NCBI RefSeq assembly: GCF_005886805.2
Contig: NZ_CP045429.1
Span: 4,186,501-4,250,500 of the forward strand
DNA length: 64,000 nt
Source of the DNA: Pseudoalteromonas rubra
GTDB lineage: Bacteria; Pseudomonadota; Gammaproteobacteria; Enterobacterales; Alteromonadaceae
Direction of reading: 5' to 3'
The position numbers and the translations under genes were made by a program. Each line of letters opens with the position of its first letter. The first letter of the stretch is position 1. The notes beneath the pieces were generated by a model, which saw only the letters and a program-made list of their open reading frames with translations, did no database searches and was not told where the DNA came from. Shown here in pieces: positions 10,836 through 19,649 of this stretch.

Positions 10836-11759
10836 TTAATCGTTTACGTAATCCAGCCAGCCTTGCGGATCCTCACTTTGTCCTTTCACCAGATCAAAGT
10901 AAGCCTGCTGCAATTCTGCGGTGATAGGTCCGCGCTGACCATCACCCACCTGGATCTGATCAACACTGCGCACCGGTACCACTTCAGCTGCGGTACCCAC
11001 CATAAAGAACTCGTCTGCCAGATACAGACCCTCACGCGCGATTGGCTCTTCTCTGACTTCATAGCCACGCGCTTTGGCCAGGTGCATAATGGTGTCACGA
11101 GTCAGACCCGGCAGAATGCTCGCCGTGGTTGGCGGGGTATAGATGATACCCTTGCGGATCACGAAGAGGTTCTCACCAGCCCCTTCACTCAAATAACCAT
11201 TGACGTCCAGTGCGATACCTTCAACATAACCGTGACGCTTGGCTTCTGCGGTGATCAGCTGAGACGACAAGTAGTTACCACCTGCTTTTGCTGCTGTTGG
11301 CATCGTATTCGGTGCCAGACGCTGCCATGAGGAAACACATGCATCAACGCCATTCTCCAGGCTACCTTCGCCCAGATATGCGCCCCACTCCATCGCTGCG
11401 ACAGTGACCTCGGCCCGGTGTGATTTTGGATGCACACCCAGACCAACGTGGCCTAAAAAGGCAAATGGACGCAGATAGGCATTAGTGAAGCCATTCTTTG
11501 CCACCGCGTCTTTACACGCCTGCATGATCTCTTCCTGCGTGTAAGGGATCTCAATGCGATAGATTTTGGCCGAGTCAAATAAACGCTGAATGTGATCCTT
11601 CAGACGGAAAATAGCCGGACCCTTTGGCGTATCGTACGCGCGGATCCCTTCAAATACGGAGCTACCATAATGAATGGCGTGACTGAGCACATGCGTGGTT
11701 GCTTGCTCATATGGGATCAATTCGCCGTTGTGCCAAATGTATTGTGAAGTTTGTGTCAT
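10836..11759 (-). CDS. ilvE: Branched-chain amino acid aminotransferase
   Basis: Fold-type IV PLP aminotransferase performing the last step of valine, leucine and isoleucine synthesis. The 307 residues (E. coli 309) show HYGSSVFEGIRAYDT near the N terminus, KAGGNYLSSQL containing the PLP lysine, and the class IV signature around LSEGAGENLFVI. Third gene of the operon, 18 bases after ilvM. A long antisense open frame over this gene is a shadow. Confidence 0.97.
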   Translation of the reverse strand: MTQTSQYIWHNGELIPYEQATTHVLSHAIHYGSSVFEGIRAYDTPKGPAIFRLKDHIQRLFDSAKIYRIEIPYTQEEIMQACKDAVAKNGFTNAYLRPFAFLGHVGLGVHPKSHRAEVTVAAMEWGAYLGEGSLENGVDACVSSWQRLAPNTMPTAAKAGGNYLSSQLITAEAKRHGYVEGIALDVNGYLSEGAGENLFVIRKGIIYTPPTTASILPGLTRDTIMHLAKARGYEVREEPIAREGLYLADEFFMVGTAAEVVPVRSVDQIQVGDGQRGPITAELQQAYFDLVKGQSEDPQGWLDYVND

Positions 11760-11777
11760 TATTTAAAACCTTATTTA

Positions 11778-12017
11778 TTATATTGCCTGCTGTAGTGTGT
11801 GCAGATCGACTGATTGCACTTCAACAAGCTTATTTAATTGTGACGTCAATAGATAGATAGGTTTGTCACTATCTACTGTCATTTTGACGTGAAATAACTC
11901 TTCGTGGCCCTGGAGCTCTAGTTGTGTCAGGCGAAACCCGCGATGACGGGCGACGCGCAAAAAACGCTCGACTGCGATGGCTTGATTGTTTACCGCTACG
12001 GTGAGTTGATGTTTCAT
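11778..12017 (-). CDS. ilvM: Acetolactate synthase II small (regulatory) subunit
   Basis: 79-residue ACT-domain subunit that pairs with IlvG. The sequence runs as a single ferredoxin-like ACT unit (HQLTVAVNNQAIAVERFLRV, then a Leu/Val-rich second half). CGGAG lies eight bases before the ATG. The position directly after ilvG and before ilvE is the classical GMEDA order, which supports assignment of a short and divergent family. Confidence 0.92.
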   Translation of the reverse strand: MKHQLTVAVNNQAIAVERFLRVARHRGFRLTQLELQGHEELFHVKMTVDSDKPIYLLTSQLNKLVEVQSVDLHTLQQAI

Positions 12018-12045
12018 GGTATTCGCTCCGTCAAAGGAAATAAGT

Positions 12046-13713
12046 TTAGTTTTGCTGCTGCGTTTGCGTCAGCATTTCATGATTAGCCGCGCCTGGCGGT
12101 ACCAATGGCCAGACATTTTCTTTGTCATCGATGCAGGCATGCAATATATAAGGTCCTGTGGAAGCCAGTAGTGCATCAACTGCACCATCGACCTCATCAG
12201 CACGGGTGATGGTCTGCCCCGGGATCCCAAACACAGCCGCCAGTTGCACAAAATCCGGGTTGTCTGACAAATTAGTCTCACTGTAGCGACCATCGAAAAA
12301 GAGCTGCTGCCACTGGCGTACCATACCCAGACGTTGGTTATCGAGAATGACAATTTTGACCGGTAAATTATTACGTCGTATGGTTGCCAGCTCCTGAATA
12401 TTCATCATGATGGAGCCATCACCAGAGACCGTGATCACCATGTCATCAGGCCGGGCAACCTGGGCACCAATGGCAGCCGGTAAACCGAACCCCATAGTCC
12501 CGGCTCCCCCACTGCTCAGATGGTTACTGGGGTGACTAAAGCGCATATGTTGTGCCACCCACATCTGGTGCTGACCCACATCGCAACACACCACCCCAGT
12601 ATCCGGCATCAAACGGCTCAGGCGATTGAGCAAATAAGGTGCAAACACTTTGTCACCGGGATAGTCATAGCGCCAGGCGTGCTGCTCAGCCAGTGCGCTG
12701 ATATGAGCACGCCACGGCGCCGGGGCCAATTCGCCCTGCAATAAAGGCAATGAAACTTTCAAATCGGCGATCAGTGAAGCCGCGGCAGGTTTACGCTTAC
12801 CAACTTCTGCCGGGTCAATATCCAGGTGGATCACTTTGGCCGCGGCGGCAAACTTAGCCAGATTACCAGTTACCCGATCGTCAAAGCGTGCACCGATACA
12901 AACAAGCAAATCACATTCTTGCACTGCCAGATTGGCAGCCTGACCACCGTGCATTCCCAACATACCCAGGTCGTAGGCATAATCAGGTTTTACACTGCCC
13001 AATGCTTTCAAGGTCGACACCGCAGGCATCTGCGTACGCTGCAAAAAAGCCATCAACTCAGCTTGTGCATCTGCACTTTGAACACCGCCCCCCACATAAG
13101 CAACCGGCTTTTTCGCCTGAGCTAACAACTCGTTGGCTTTGTCCAACTCAAAGCTCGACAGCGGAGTTGGCTGATGCGCTTCGGCCTGCCAGCCATGAAC
13201 AGGGACCTGTGCCTGTTGGATGTCTTTAGGGATATCAACCAATACTGGGCCGGGGCGGCCCGACTGCGCAATGTGCATGGCCTGCTGCAACACCTCAGCC
13301 AGGTCTTCACCCCGCTCGACCATAAAGCTGTGCTTGGTACAAGACAACGACATGCCCAAGACATCGACTTCCTGAAAAGCATCTGAGCCAATCGCTGCGG
13401 TAGGCACTTGTCCGGTGATCGCAAGCAAGGGCACTGAGTCCATCATGGCATCAGCCAGCGCCGTTACCAGATTGGTTGCGCCCGGACCTGAGGTCGCAAA
13501 ACACACACCCAGCTTGCCTGTGCTTCTGGCGTAGCCAACCGCAGCAAAACCGGCACCTTGCTCGTGACGCGTCAGGTAATGCTTCAGTGGCGCACCGTAT
13601 AACGCATCGTAAATCGGCATGATGGCACCACCCGGATACCCGAATACTGAACTCACCCCTTGTTTTACTAACATGTCTATTACCAATTGTGCGCCTGTCA
13701 TTGTTTTGCCCAT
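12046..13713 (-). CDS. ilvG: Acetolactate synthase II large (catalytic) subunit
   Basis: Thiamine-diphosphate enzyme condensing pyruvate with pyruvate or 2-oxobutyrate, the first common step of branched-chain amino acid synthesis. At 555 residues it is full length and in frame. Seen: the N-terminal [14 protein letters not shown], the catalytic-glutamate region [15 protein letters not shown], and the ThDP-binding [18 protein letters not shown] precedes the ATG. First structural gene of the operon; the attenuator lies 33 bases upstream. Confidence 0.97.
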   Translation of the reverse strand: MGKTMTGAQLVIDMLVKQGVSSVFGYPGGAIMPIYDALYGAPLKHYLTRHEQGAGFAAVGYARSTGKLGVCFATSGPGATNLVTALADAMMDSVPLLAITGQVPTAAIGSDAFQEVDVLGMSLSCTKHSFMVERGEDLAEVLQQAMHIAQSGRPGPVLVDIPKDIQQAQVPVHGWQAEAHQPTPLSSFELDKANELLAQAKKPVAYVGGGVQSADAQAELMAFLQRTQMPAVSTLKALGSVKPDYAYDLGMLGMHGGQAANLAVQECDLLVCIGARFDDRVTGNLAKFAAAAKVIHLDIDPAEVGKRKPAAASLIADLKVSLPLLQGELAPAPWRAHISALAEQHAWRYDYPGDKVFAPYLLNRLSRLMPDTGVVCCDVGQHQMWVAQHMRFSHPSNHLSSGGAGTMGFGLPAAIGAQVARPDDMVITVSGDGSIMMNIQELATIRRNNLPVKIVILDNQRLGMVRQWQQLFFDGRYSETNLSDNPDFVQLAAVFGIPGQTITRADEVDGAVDALLASTGPYILHACIDDKENVWPLVPPGAANHEMLTQTQQQN

Positions 13714-13745
13714 TGCCCTTTGTCTTTGAATTTGGCCCTAAAACG

Positions 13746-13783
13746 AAAAAGCCCCCCGAACTTTTCAGTGCGGGGGGCTTTTT
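13746..13783 (-). terminator. Rho-independent attenuator of the ilv operon
   Basis: A perfect 13-base-pair stem, AAAAAGCCCCCCG (13746-13758) with CGGGGGGCTTTTT (13771-13783), with a 12-base loop. Read on the minus strand it ends in a U run. It sits between the ilvL leader peptide and ilvG, the position of the attenuator in enteric ilvGMEDA operons. Confidence 0.9.
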
Positions 13784-13804
13784 GCTAATACTTTTCGAAC
13801 AGCA

Positions 13805-13876
13805 CTAACCAGCCCCCGCGGTAATAATAATCACCACGTTGATAATCACGACTAGTAGAGAAACTGTTTTTAACAT
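13805..13876 (-). CDS. ilvL: ilv operon leader peptide
   Basis: 23-residue peptide, MLKTVSLLVVIINVVIIITA followed by GAG and a TAG stop. Thirteen of 23 residues are Leu, Val or Ile, with runs VVII and VVIII that would stall ribosomes when charged branched-chain tRNAs are scarce. The stop lies 21 bases before the attenuator stem. By analogy with E. coli ilvL, stalling would let an antiterminator form and permit ilvG transcription. The residue pattern, position and attenuator together make this a strong call; only the alternative hairpins were not worked out. The frame stays open upstream to an ATG at 14032, but that long form is not credible. Confidence 0.9.
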   Translation of the reverse strand: MLKTVSLLVVIINVVIIITAGAG

Positions 13877-14206
13877 GTCACTGCTCTTCTGAAAAAACGA
13901 ATACCTTGCACACGCGCTAAGCGCTCTGTTGTGCTCTTTTTCTATTAGTAACCCGTAGGCCCCCGACAAGTCAACCCTAAAAATTATGCTCATTTCCTTA
14001 AGCAAATCACGCAAAAACAAAATAAAATTCAAAATAACATCAAAAAAAGGATAAACAATACCAAAATCTAACTCCCTATCTGGAATAAACTAAAGTGAAC
14101 GTTTTTTCCCACACGATTCATTCTTGCTCATCACAACATTAAATTTTTATGATTTACTCCGGGAATTGATTATGATGTGCCCAGTTTTGAACATTTGGAG
14201 GGAACC
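13877..14206. other. Divergent control region between ilvL and the GumN/TraB gene
   Basis: 330 A+T-rich bases with no credible gene. It carries the ilv promoter candidate on the minus strand and, for the plus-strand gene, TTGCTC (14124-14129) and TATGAT (14148-14153) at 18-base spacing as a possible promoter. I see no further operator-like palindrome. Confidence 0.5.
13944..13974 (-). promoter_or_regulatory. Candidate promoter of the ilv operon
   Basis: On the minus strand TTGACT (13969-13974) is a five-of-six -35 match. A -10 element could be TTACTA at 17-base spacing or ACTAAT at 19. Transcription would begin about 60 bases before ilvL. The -35 is convincing, the -10 is not. Confidence 0.4.
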
Positions 14207-15088
14207 ATGCCTCACTTTATTCGCCTGACACAGTTTGTCTGTGCACTCTTTTTGTTGCTCCTCAGTCAGGTTGCTATCGCGCAGCCTGCACTATGGAGTG
14301 TAGAAAAAAACGGTATCACGTCTTATCTGTTTGGTACTGTGCACGTTGGAGATAGCGCAATGCACGGCCTGGATCCGCGTATAAAAGCCGCCATAAAAAG
14401 CAGCCAGACAGTGGTCGTCGAACTCAATACCGAAGCCATTAGCCCCCTGGAGCTACAACGCAAAACCTTGCCTTTTATGCAGCAAAAACCGGGGAGTACA
14501 CTGAAAACCAGCCTGTCTCCGGTGACCTATAAACAAGTGAAAGATTACCTCTCTAAGCGCAAAATCGATATCGCGCTGTTTGAAAGCTATCAGCCCTGGT
14601 CCGTTATGCTCACCATTCTGCAACTGGAATATCAACAAGCGGGATTCAGTGAAGATTATGGCATTGATAAGCAAATAATCGAGTATGCCACCCACATCAA
14701 AAAGCCCATTATGGAATTGGAAAGCCTGGAGCAACAACTGGGCTTATTCAGTACTTTGGGCGCTCAAAACGACGCCATGATAGCCGATACACTGAAGCAA
14801 GTTGAGGACTTTGAGCAATACTTCACCCAAATGATAACAGCCTGGAAACAAGGCAATTATCAGAAACTAAATACCTTTTATAAACTGAGTTTTGATGACT
14901 CCGAGTATGGTCAGCATGCCGAGCAAGTCATGCTCATTCAGCGTAATAACAACTGGGTAGCGACATTGACACCCAGGTTGGCCAAATCAGCGCATTTTAT
15001 CGCCGTGGGTGCGCTACATTTACCCCAGCAGCATGGACTGCTTACTCAGCTAGCTGCACGAGGGTTCACCGTTCAACGGGTCAAGTGA
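14207..15088 (+). CDS. TraB/GumN family secreted protein
   Basis: A protein of the TraB/GumN (PrgY-like) family, whose members are thought to be metal-dependent proteases of the Tiki/GumN type; function in this group is not established. The 293-residue product has a clear signal peptide (residues 1-24, ending AIAQPA) so it is periplasmic or exported. The family opening LWSVEKNGITSYLFGTVHVGD follows, and GALHLPQQHGLL near the C terminus is the second conserved GxxH motif. The ATG at 14207 has GGAGGG directly upstream; an earlier in-frame start at 14177 would spoil the signal peptide. A terminator follows. Confidence 0.85.
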   Translation: MPHFIRLTQFVCALFLLLLSQVAIAQPALWSVEKNGITSYLFGTVHVGDSAMHGLDPRIKAAIKSSQTVVVELNTEAISPLELQRKTLPFMQQKPGSTLKTSLSPVTYKQVKDYLSKRKIDIALFESYQPWSVMLTILQLEYQQAGFSEDYGIDKQIIEYATHIKKPIMELESLEQQLGLFSTLGAQNDAMIADTLKQVEDFEQYFTQMITAWKQGNYQKLNTFYKLSFDDSEYGQHAEQVMLIQRNNNWVATLTPRLAKSAHFIAVGALHLPQQHGLLTQLAARGFTVQRVK

Positions 15089-15093
15089 TGCAC

Positions 15094-15123
15094 TTAAAAG
15101 CGACTTTTTTACGTCGCTTTTAA
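15094..15123 (+). terminator. Rho-independent terminator after the GumN/TraB gene
   Basis: Inverted repeat TTAAAAGCGAC / GTCGCTTTTAA (15094-15104 with 15113-15123) with an eight-base loop, five bases past the stop codon. A U-rich tail is formed by the stem itself. Confidence 0.75.
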
Positions 15124-15184
15124 ACCTTTGTGTTTTAGCCCGCGTCATACAGATATCAATACGACAGAATGGAAGAACAACAGG

Positions 15185-15799
15185 ATGAGAAAAAAACTGA
15201 TAACTGCGGCACTGTTGGTGCTAAGTGCCACCGCTCAGGCTAAAGAGTCACGCACATTAACACACTCCTTTGAACTGGCCGACAGCACAGAGCTCGAGAT
15301 CCAGTTTCCGATTGGTAAATTAGAAACACACACGCATTCAGGCAAAACCATCGAGGTCACCATTGAACTCGAACCCGTCGAGCATGACATAGATAAAGTG
15401 ACGGATGCACTGGAAGACGTGCAGCTGGCAAGCCACCGGGCAGGCAACGAGCTTAGCCTGCACCTCAACAGTAAATATGTAAAACAACACTGGACAGTAA
15501 AAGTCCCTGAGTCGATGGAGCTGGATGTCGAAGTGGATGTCGGCAATGTCAAACTACTCGGATTAAACAATGATGCCGATGTCGAAGTGGGAGTCGGCAA
15601 TGTCACGATAGAAACAGACGCCAAAGACTTCCGACGTGTGCGATTCGATTCCGGAGTCGGCAAAACCAAGCTATCCGACTTGCCGGGTAACGCAGAAACG
15701 GAACGCAACATGGTCGGTGAAACCTTACGCTATCATGGCCAGGGTGAGCATAGCCTGGACATCGAAGTCGGTGTTGGCAACATTAAGTTGCGTCGCTAA
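15185..15799 (+). CDS. Secreted beta-repeat protein (DUF4097-like adhesin fold)
   Basis: 204-residue protein with a signal peptide (MRKKLITAALLVLSATAQA). After about residue 115 it shows repeated short strands, VDVGNVKL, VGVGNVTI, SGVGKTKL and VGVGNIKL, at 20-35-residue spacing, suggesting a right-handed beta-helix or sandwich as in DUF4097-type proteins. No catalytic motif is seen. GGAAG lies nine bases before the ATG; the longer open frame from 15128 would lack the signal peptide. Its 3' end overlaps the convergent histidine kinase gene by 17 bases. Role unknown. Confidence 0.7.
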   Translation: MRKKLITAALLVLSATAQAKESRTLTHSFELADSTELEIQFPIGKLETHTHSGKTIEVTIELEPVEHDIDKVTDALEDVQLASHRAGNELSLHLNSKYVKQHWTVKVPESMELDVEVDVGNVKLLGLNNDADVEVGVGNVTIETDAKDFRRVRFDSGVGKTKLSDLPGNAETERNMVGETLRYHGQGEHSLDIEVGVGNIKLRR

Positions 15800-17537
15800 G
15801 GGTCAGAATTTTGTGCAGGGCGCGCTCCAGCGCCCCTTTTTCAACAGGCTTAAACAAATAATCGGTCGCGCCAAGCTGCACGGCCGATTTAATGGCCTGC
15901 TCTGAGGTATTCGCAGTCAGTACCAAAATTGGCGTCGACAACATCAGCGTCTGACGGATCTCTTTAATGGCTTTAAAACCATCCATAATCGGCATATTCA
16001 GATCCATCAGGATCACATCAAAAGACTGGTGTGCCAGTACCTCTATGGCCTGTCCACCATGGCTCGCATGAATACTGGTTAGCTCCATGTTATCCAACAT
16101 TTTTTCAATAATTTTGGCATTCAATTGATTGTCTTCTACCAACAACACTTTATGGCGGGCCAGTCCGCTTACCGGCTCCGGCTCCGGGAGTCGCTTCAGC
16201 GGCAAGCTCAGCGATGCTTTTGTGCCATGCGGTTCACAGGGTAAAAAAGTCAACTCACCAGACATAATCGCCAGCAACAAGTTACAACGAGCTAACCCCA
16301 GTTGCAGCCCCTGATAATGGTGCCCGTCCGGGCTAGTCCCCGATGCAGACGATTTGATCTGCGCCACGTTAAATCCGGGGCCACTGTCTTCTACTTCACA
16401 GTAAAAACGCCAGTTCAACTCATCTTCTTCCGGATTGACTGGCTCCACGCGGGCGGACAGCCTCACCGTGCCCTGCTCGGTGAATTTAACAGCATTGTCG
16501 AGTAGCTGACCAATGACCCAGCTCAGGCGTTCATGATCACAGGCAAATATTTTTTCGGTATGGCTACTAAAGTGATAGCTAAAATCCAGGCCTTTCTCTC
16601 TGGCCAACAGACGATAAGTAGCAACAGGCTGACTCAGGGTATCGGTCAGCCTGGCCGGGTGACAATTTAACTCTGGTTGCTGTTCGTCAGACAAGCGATT
16701 GTAGTCCTCCACAGACGCGATCAGCGCCTTCAGTTGCTGGGCCGCTTTATTCGCTTGGGCAAGGTAGCTGTCACGCTGTGATTCCTGATACAAATGCAGA
16801 TACCCCAGCACGGCCTGCAAGGGGGTCCGCAATTCATGACTGGCACGGGCCAGAAACATGGCGCGACTTTGATTAGCATGTTCTGCTTTGAGACGTGTTT
16901 GCTGCAAGCGGTCTATCGCGCTTGTGATACTGCGTTCCATGGGGAAGAATATCCACTTAATCTCAGCGAGCAGCAAAGCCAACCCCAGTAACCACATTAG
17001 CAGCTGCAGGTTTCTCAGTTTCTCAAGCTTTTCATTGGTGAACTGCTCAAACAACAACACCGCATGATCTAAGTCCTGCAACAACAGTTGAGAGCGGGTA
17101 TGGATCTCCTGGATCTGATCCAAATTAGGCTGATTAGCAACCCCGGACAACAACGCCACATATTGTCTTAGTTGCTTGTCCAAATCACCCGGCTGCGCGA
17201 AATACCATTGATAAAGCTCTGCATTCAGGTGCTTGTATTGCTCGCCATCGCGCAGGAGCAAAAAATCATGGTTCGCTTGCATAAGCTGCAGCGCATTGTT
17301 CAGTGCCTGACGATCTGCCGTCACATTGTGTTCGCGCATGATGATGACATACTCCAGGTGCAATGCGGCCTTTTGCGACAACATGCGCTGCATACCTGCA
17401 ACATTGATCACTCTGGCAACCTGCTTTTGCTGCTCCAGCAGATACAAGGTCAGGCCCGTCGTCATCGTCAACACCAGCAACATGATCACCAGCGCAACCA
17501 GGTACTTCAGACGATAGCGTGTAACCAGATTGTCCAA
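15783..17537 (-). CDS. Hybrid sensor histidine kinase/response regulator
   Basis: Membrane sensor kinase. Two transmembrane helices (near residues 12-34 and 175-192 from the TTG start) bracket a periplasmic PilJ/NarX-like helical domain with the motif NVAGMQRMLSQKA. A HisKA domain follows with the phosphoacceptor in ASHELRTPLQ, then a HATPase_c domain (DNAVKFTE; EDSGPGFN), and finally a receiver domain (LLVEDNQLNAKI; VILMDLNMPIMDG). I place the start at a TTG (17537) because GGGAGGG stands five bases before it, whereas the ATG at 17567 has no ribosome site. No partner regulator or output gene is adjacent. Signal unknown. Confidence 0.85.
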   Translation of the reverse strand: MDNLVTRYRLKYLVALVIMLLVLTMTTGLTLYLLEQQKQVARVINVAGMQRMLSQKAALHLEYVIIMREHNVTADRQALNNALQLMQANHDFLLLRDGEQYKHLNAELYQWYFAQPGDLDKQLRQYVALLSGVANQPNLDQIQEIHTRSQLLLQDLDHAVLLFEQFTNEKLEKLRNLQLLMWLLGLALLLAEIKWIFFPMERSITSAIDRLQQTRLKAEHANQSRAMFLARASHELRTPLQAVLGYLHLYQESQRDSYLAQANKAAQQLKALIASVEDYNRLSDEQQPELNCHPARLTDTLSQPVATYRLLAREKGLDFSYHFSSHTEKIFACDHERLSWVIGQLLDNAVKFTEQGTVRLSARVEPVNPEEDELNWRFYCEVEDSGPGFNVAQIKSSASGTSPDGHHYQGLQLGLARCNLLLAIMSGELTFLPCEPHGTKASLSLPLKRLPEPEPVSGLARHKVLLVEDNQLNAKIIEKMLDNMELTSIHASHGGQAIEVLAHQSFDVILMDLNMPIMDGFKAIKEIRQTLMLSTPILVLTANTSEQAIKSAVQLGATDYLFKPVEKGALERALHKILTLSDAT

Positions 17538-17713
17538 ATTATCCCTCCCAAAAACCAGCCGGATCATCCAGGCGCCAGACTCTTTCCCAGTTTAGATTAA
17601 ATTTCAAACTTTTGCTGAGAGTGACTTGACACCCAGACGGCCAAAATGTTTCAATGCGCCCGTACCCTATTTTATCCAGACGGCCATGCATCTAAAAAGT
17701 GTGGACGTCTTAG

Positions 17714-17886
17714 GGCTGGAAGAGGTGCGTTATTCAGGTATTTGAGTGGAGGAGAGCAAACTCCTGCGAAACTCAAAGAGGGGAATTAACGCCGAGAAGC
17801 ACTGCGCTTTGCTTGCGTACTGCTTCGGGCGACTGGGTTGAATCCCAGCGACTGTCACCAACACATTTGGTGGAGAGCTTCTGGTC
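17714..17886 (+). promoter_or_regulatory. Lysine riboswitch (L box) aptamer
   Basis: About 173 nt. Conserved L-box blocks occur in order: AGAGGTGCG (17721-17729), GGAGGAGAGC, AAAGAGGGGAATTAACGCCG (17776-17795), CTGGG/CCCAG stem, CGACTGTCACC (17849-17859) and TGGTGGAGAGC (17868-17878). P1 can form between GGCTGGAAG (17714-17722) and CTTCTGGTC (17878-17886). It lies just upstream of dapA on the same strand, and the genes behind it act in lysine synthesis. The aptamer is recognised by pattern; a covariance-model search would settle it. Confidence 0.9.
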
Positions 17887-17947
17887 TTAGAAACAATATG
17901 GCCAGCAGCCTATTCTTTTTAAGTCCATTGCTCTTCGAATTTTAAAC

Positions 17948-17999
17948 GGTTCGGAGTAGGACACTTTCCTGACTACCGAACCAGCAAGAAGTTCGGTAG
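17948..17999 (+). promoter_or_regulatory. Candidate riboswitch expression platform over the dapA start
   Basis: Two mutually exclusive hairpins share one strand. CTACCGAAC (17973-17981) pairs perfectly with GTTCGGTAG (17991-17999), ending two bases before the dapA ATG and covering its ribosome site. Alternatively GGTTCGG (17948-17954) pairs with CCGAACC (17976-17982), leaving the start region free. There is no U-run terminator between aptamer and gene, so control is probably translational. Which hairpin forms with lysine bound is inferred, not seen. Confidence 0.6.
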
Positions 18000-18001
18000 A
18001 G

Positions 18002-18898
18002 ATGAAATCACACATTCAGTTATCTGATCAGTTATCTGACTACCCGTTATGGACGGCCCTTGTCACGCCTTTTGATGCGTGCGATCAGGTCGATTATCAC
18101 AGTTTACAGCAACTCGTTGCTCAACAAGTTGAGGCCAACAATGGTATTTTACTGCTTGGCAGTACCGGAGAAGGCCTCGCCCTGACTCTGCCCGAGCAGA
18201 AAAAAATCGTTGAGTTTGTCTGTGCGCTTGCGCCTCAGGTACCTATTATGGTTGCCGTCGGCGGCATCAATCTGGCTGCTCAGCTGGAGTGGGTCGAGTT
18301 CTGTAATACCCAACAAATCGATGCGCTGTTGCTCGGCTCCCCATTATACGCCAAACCCGGTGTTGTTGGTCAGACCCATTGGTTTGATACGCTACTCAGT
18401 GCAGCAAACGTCCCCTGCATGATCTACAACGTACCAGGACGTAGCGCCGTTGCCATTGCACCTGAAGTGCTGACGAACCTGGCACATCATGACAACCTGT
18501 GGGCGCTCAAAGAAGCCAGTGGTGATATAGCCACGTTTGAAGCGTTTCGTCGTGCCTTACCCAGCCTGGCGATATACAGTGGTGATGATGCATTGCTGCC
18601 TTACTTTGCACAGGCAGGCGCGGCCGGATTGGTGTCTGTGGCATCGAATGCCTGGCCCAGCCAAACTGCCGAATTTGTCCGCCGTGCGCTCAGTGGCACC
18701 AGCCCTAACCTATTCACCACCTGGGCCGATGCCATCAGCAGCCTGTTTGCCGTTGCCAACCCTATCCCGGTAAAGACACTGATGCATTTACAGGGCACGC
18801 TGACGACGCCCCATCTGAGGCCACCGCTCACACATCTGGAATTAACCAATCATGCGGCACTGAATGCTGCGAACGAACAGATTTTATCCTGGAATTAA
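18002..18898 (+). CDS. dapA: 4-hydroxy-tetrahydrodipicolinate synthase
   Basis: Class I aldolase condensing pyruvate with aspartate semialdehyde, first step of the diaminopimelate/lysine branch. 298 residues. The Schiff-base lysine is K170 in WALKEASGD, the catalytic tyrosine is Y142 in MIYNVPGRS, and GSTGEG (53-58) corresponds to the GTTGE loop. The riboswitch directly upstream and dapD 10 bases downstream fit lysine synthesis. It may be a second dapA specific to this operon rather than the only copy in the genome. Confidence 0.93.
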   Translation: MKSHIQLSDQLSDYPLWTALVTPFDACDQVDYHSLQQLVAQQVEANNGILLLGSTGEGLALTLPEQKKIVEFVCALAPQVPIMVAVGGINLAAQLEWVEFCNTQQIDALLLGSPLYAKPGVVGQTHWFDTLLSAANVPCMIYNVPGRSAVAIAPEVLTNLAHHDNLWALKEASGDIATFEAFRRALPSLAIYSGDDALLPYFAQAGAAGLVSVASNAWPSQTAEFVRRALSGTSPNLFTTWADAISSLFAVANPIPVKTLMHLQGTLTTPHLRPPLTHLELTNHAALNAANEQILSWN

Positions 18899-18908
18899 GA
18901 GGCTCCCT

Positions 18909-19649
18909 ATGACCTGGTCAACACTATTAGATAATTTAGAAAATGGTTCACAACGTGCTGCAAACCAAGACGAACACGGCAACTGGCACGCCAATGTCGA
19001 AGTCAAAGAAGGTATTCTGGCGGCTTTCCGTGCGGGTCAAAATACCGAATACCCGGGTGGTTTTGTAGACAAAGACAATCTGGCTCCCCGTGGTTTTGCC
19101 GCCGAAGATGCCGTCCGTATGGTGCCCGGAGGCAGCAGCGTACGTCGTGGTGCTTATGTTGCTTCTGGCACTATCATTATGCCACCAGCCTATGTCAACA
19201 TTGGCGCATATATCGATACCGGTACTATGGTCGACAGCCATGCACTGGTTGGTTCTTGCGCCCAGATTGGTAAAAATGTGCATTTAAGTGCTGCTGTTCA
19301 GATTGGCGGCGTATTAGAGCCAGTCGGTGCCAGCCCGGTCGTTGTTGAAGACGATGCGTTCATTGGTGCGGGCTGTGTACTGGTTGAAGGCGTAGTCGTA
19401 AAACGCGGTGCAGTGCTGGCACCGGGTGTTCGCCTGTCTGCCAGCATTCCAGTGTATGACTGTGTGAATGAGCGTACCCTGGAAAAAGGGGAAGCCATTC
19501 CGCCTTTTGCCATTGTGATTCCGGGGTCGCGTCCAGCATCCAGTGACTGGGCCAAAGCACAGGGGCTGAGCATGTCCTGTGCACTAATTGTGAAATACCG
19601 TGACGAACAGAGTGATGCGTCGTTAGAACTCGAAGAGGTACTACGCTAA
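18909..19649 (+). CDS. dapD: Tetrahydrodipicolinate N-succinyltransferase, short form
   Basis: Left-handed beta-helix acyltransferase that succinylates tetrahydrodipicolinate. The hexapeptide region (residues about 75-195) carries VNIGAYIDTGTMVDSHALVG and CAQIGKNVHLS, close to E. coli DapD. At 246 residues it is shorter than the usual 270-275 and lacks part of the N-terminal helical domain. DapH-type acetyltransferases are similar in length, so acetyl rather than succinyl transfer is possible, but the core looks more like DapD. The ATG at 18909 has AGAGG overlapping the dapA stop. The last base is shared with lysA. Confidence 0.85.
   Translation: MTWSTLLDNLENGSQRAANQDEHGNWHANVEVKEGILAAFRAGQNTEYPGGFVDKDNLAPRGFAAEDAVRMVPGGSSVRRGAYVASGTIIMPPAYVNIGAYIDTGTMVDSHALVGSCAQIGKNVHLSAAVQIGGVLEPVGASPVVVEDDAFIGAGCVLVEGVVVKRGAVLAPGVRLSASIPVYDCVNERTLEKGEAIPPFAIVIPGSRPASSDWAKAQGLSMSCALIVKYRDEQSDASLELEEVLR

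Noticed and set aside
10653..11330. 225-codon plus-strand open frame opposite ilvD/ilvE
   Set aside because: It lies antisense to two certain genes, has no ribosome site or domain, and its composition is that of a shadow frame.
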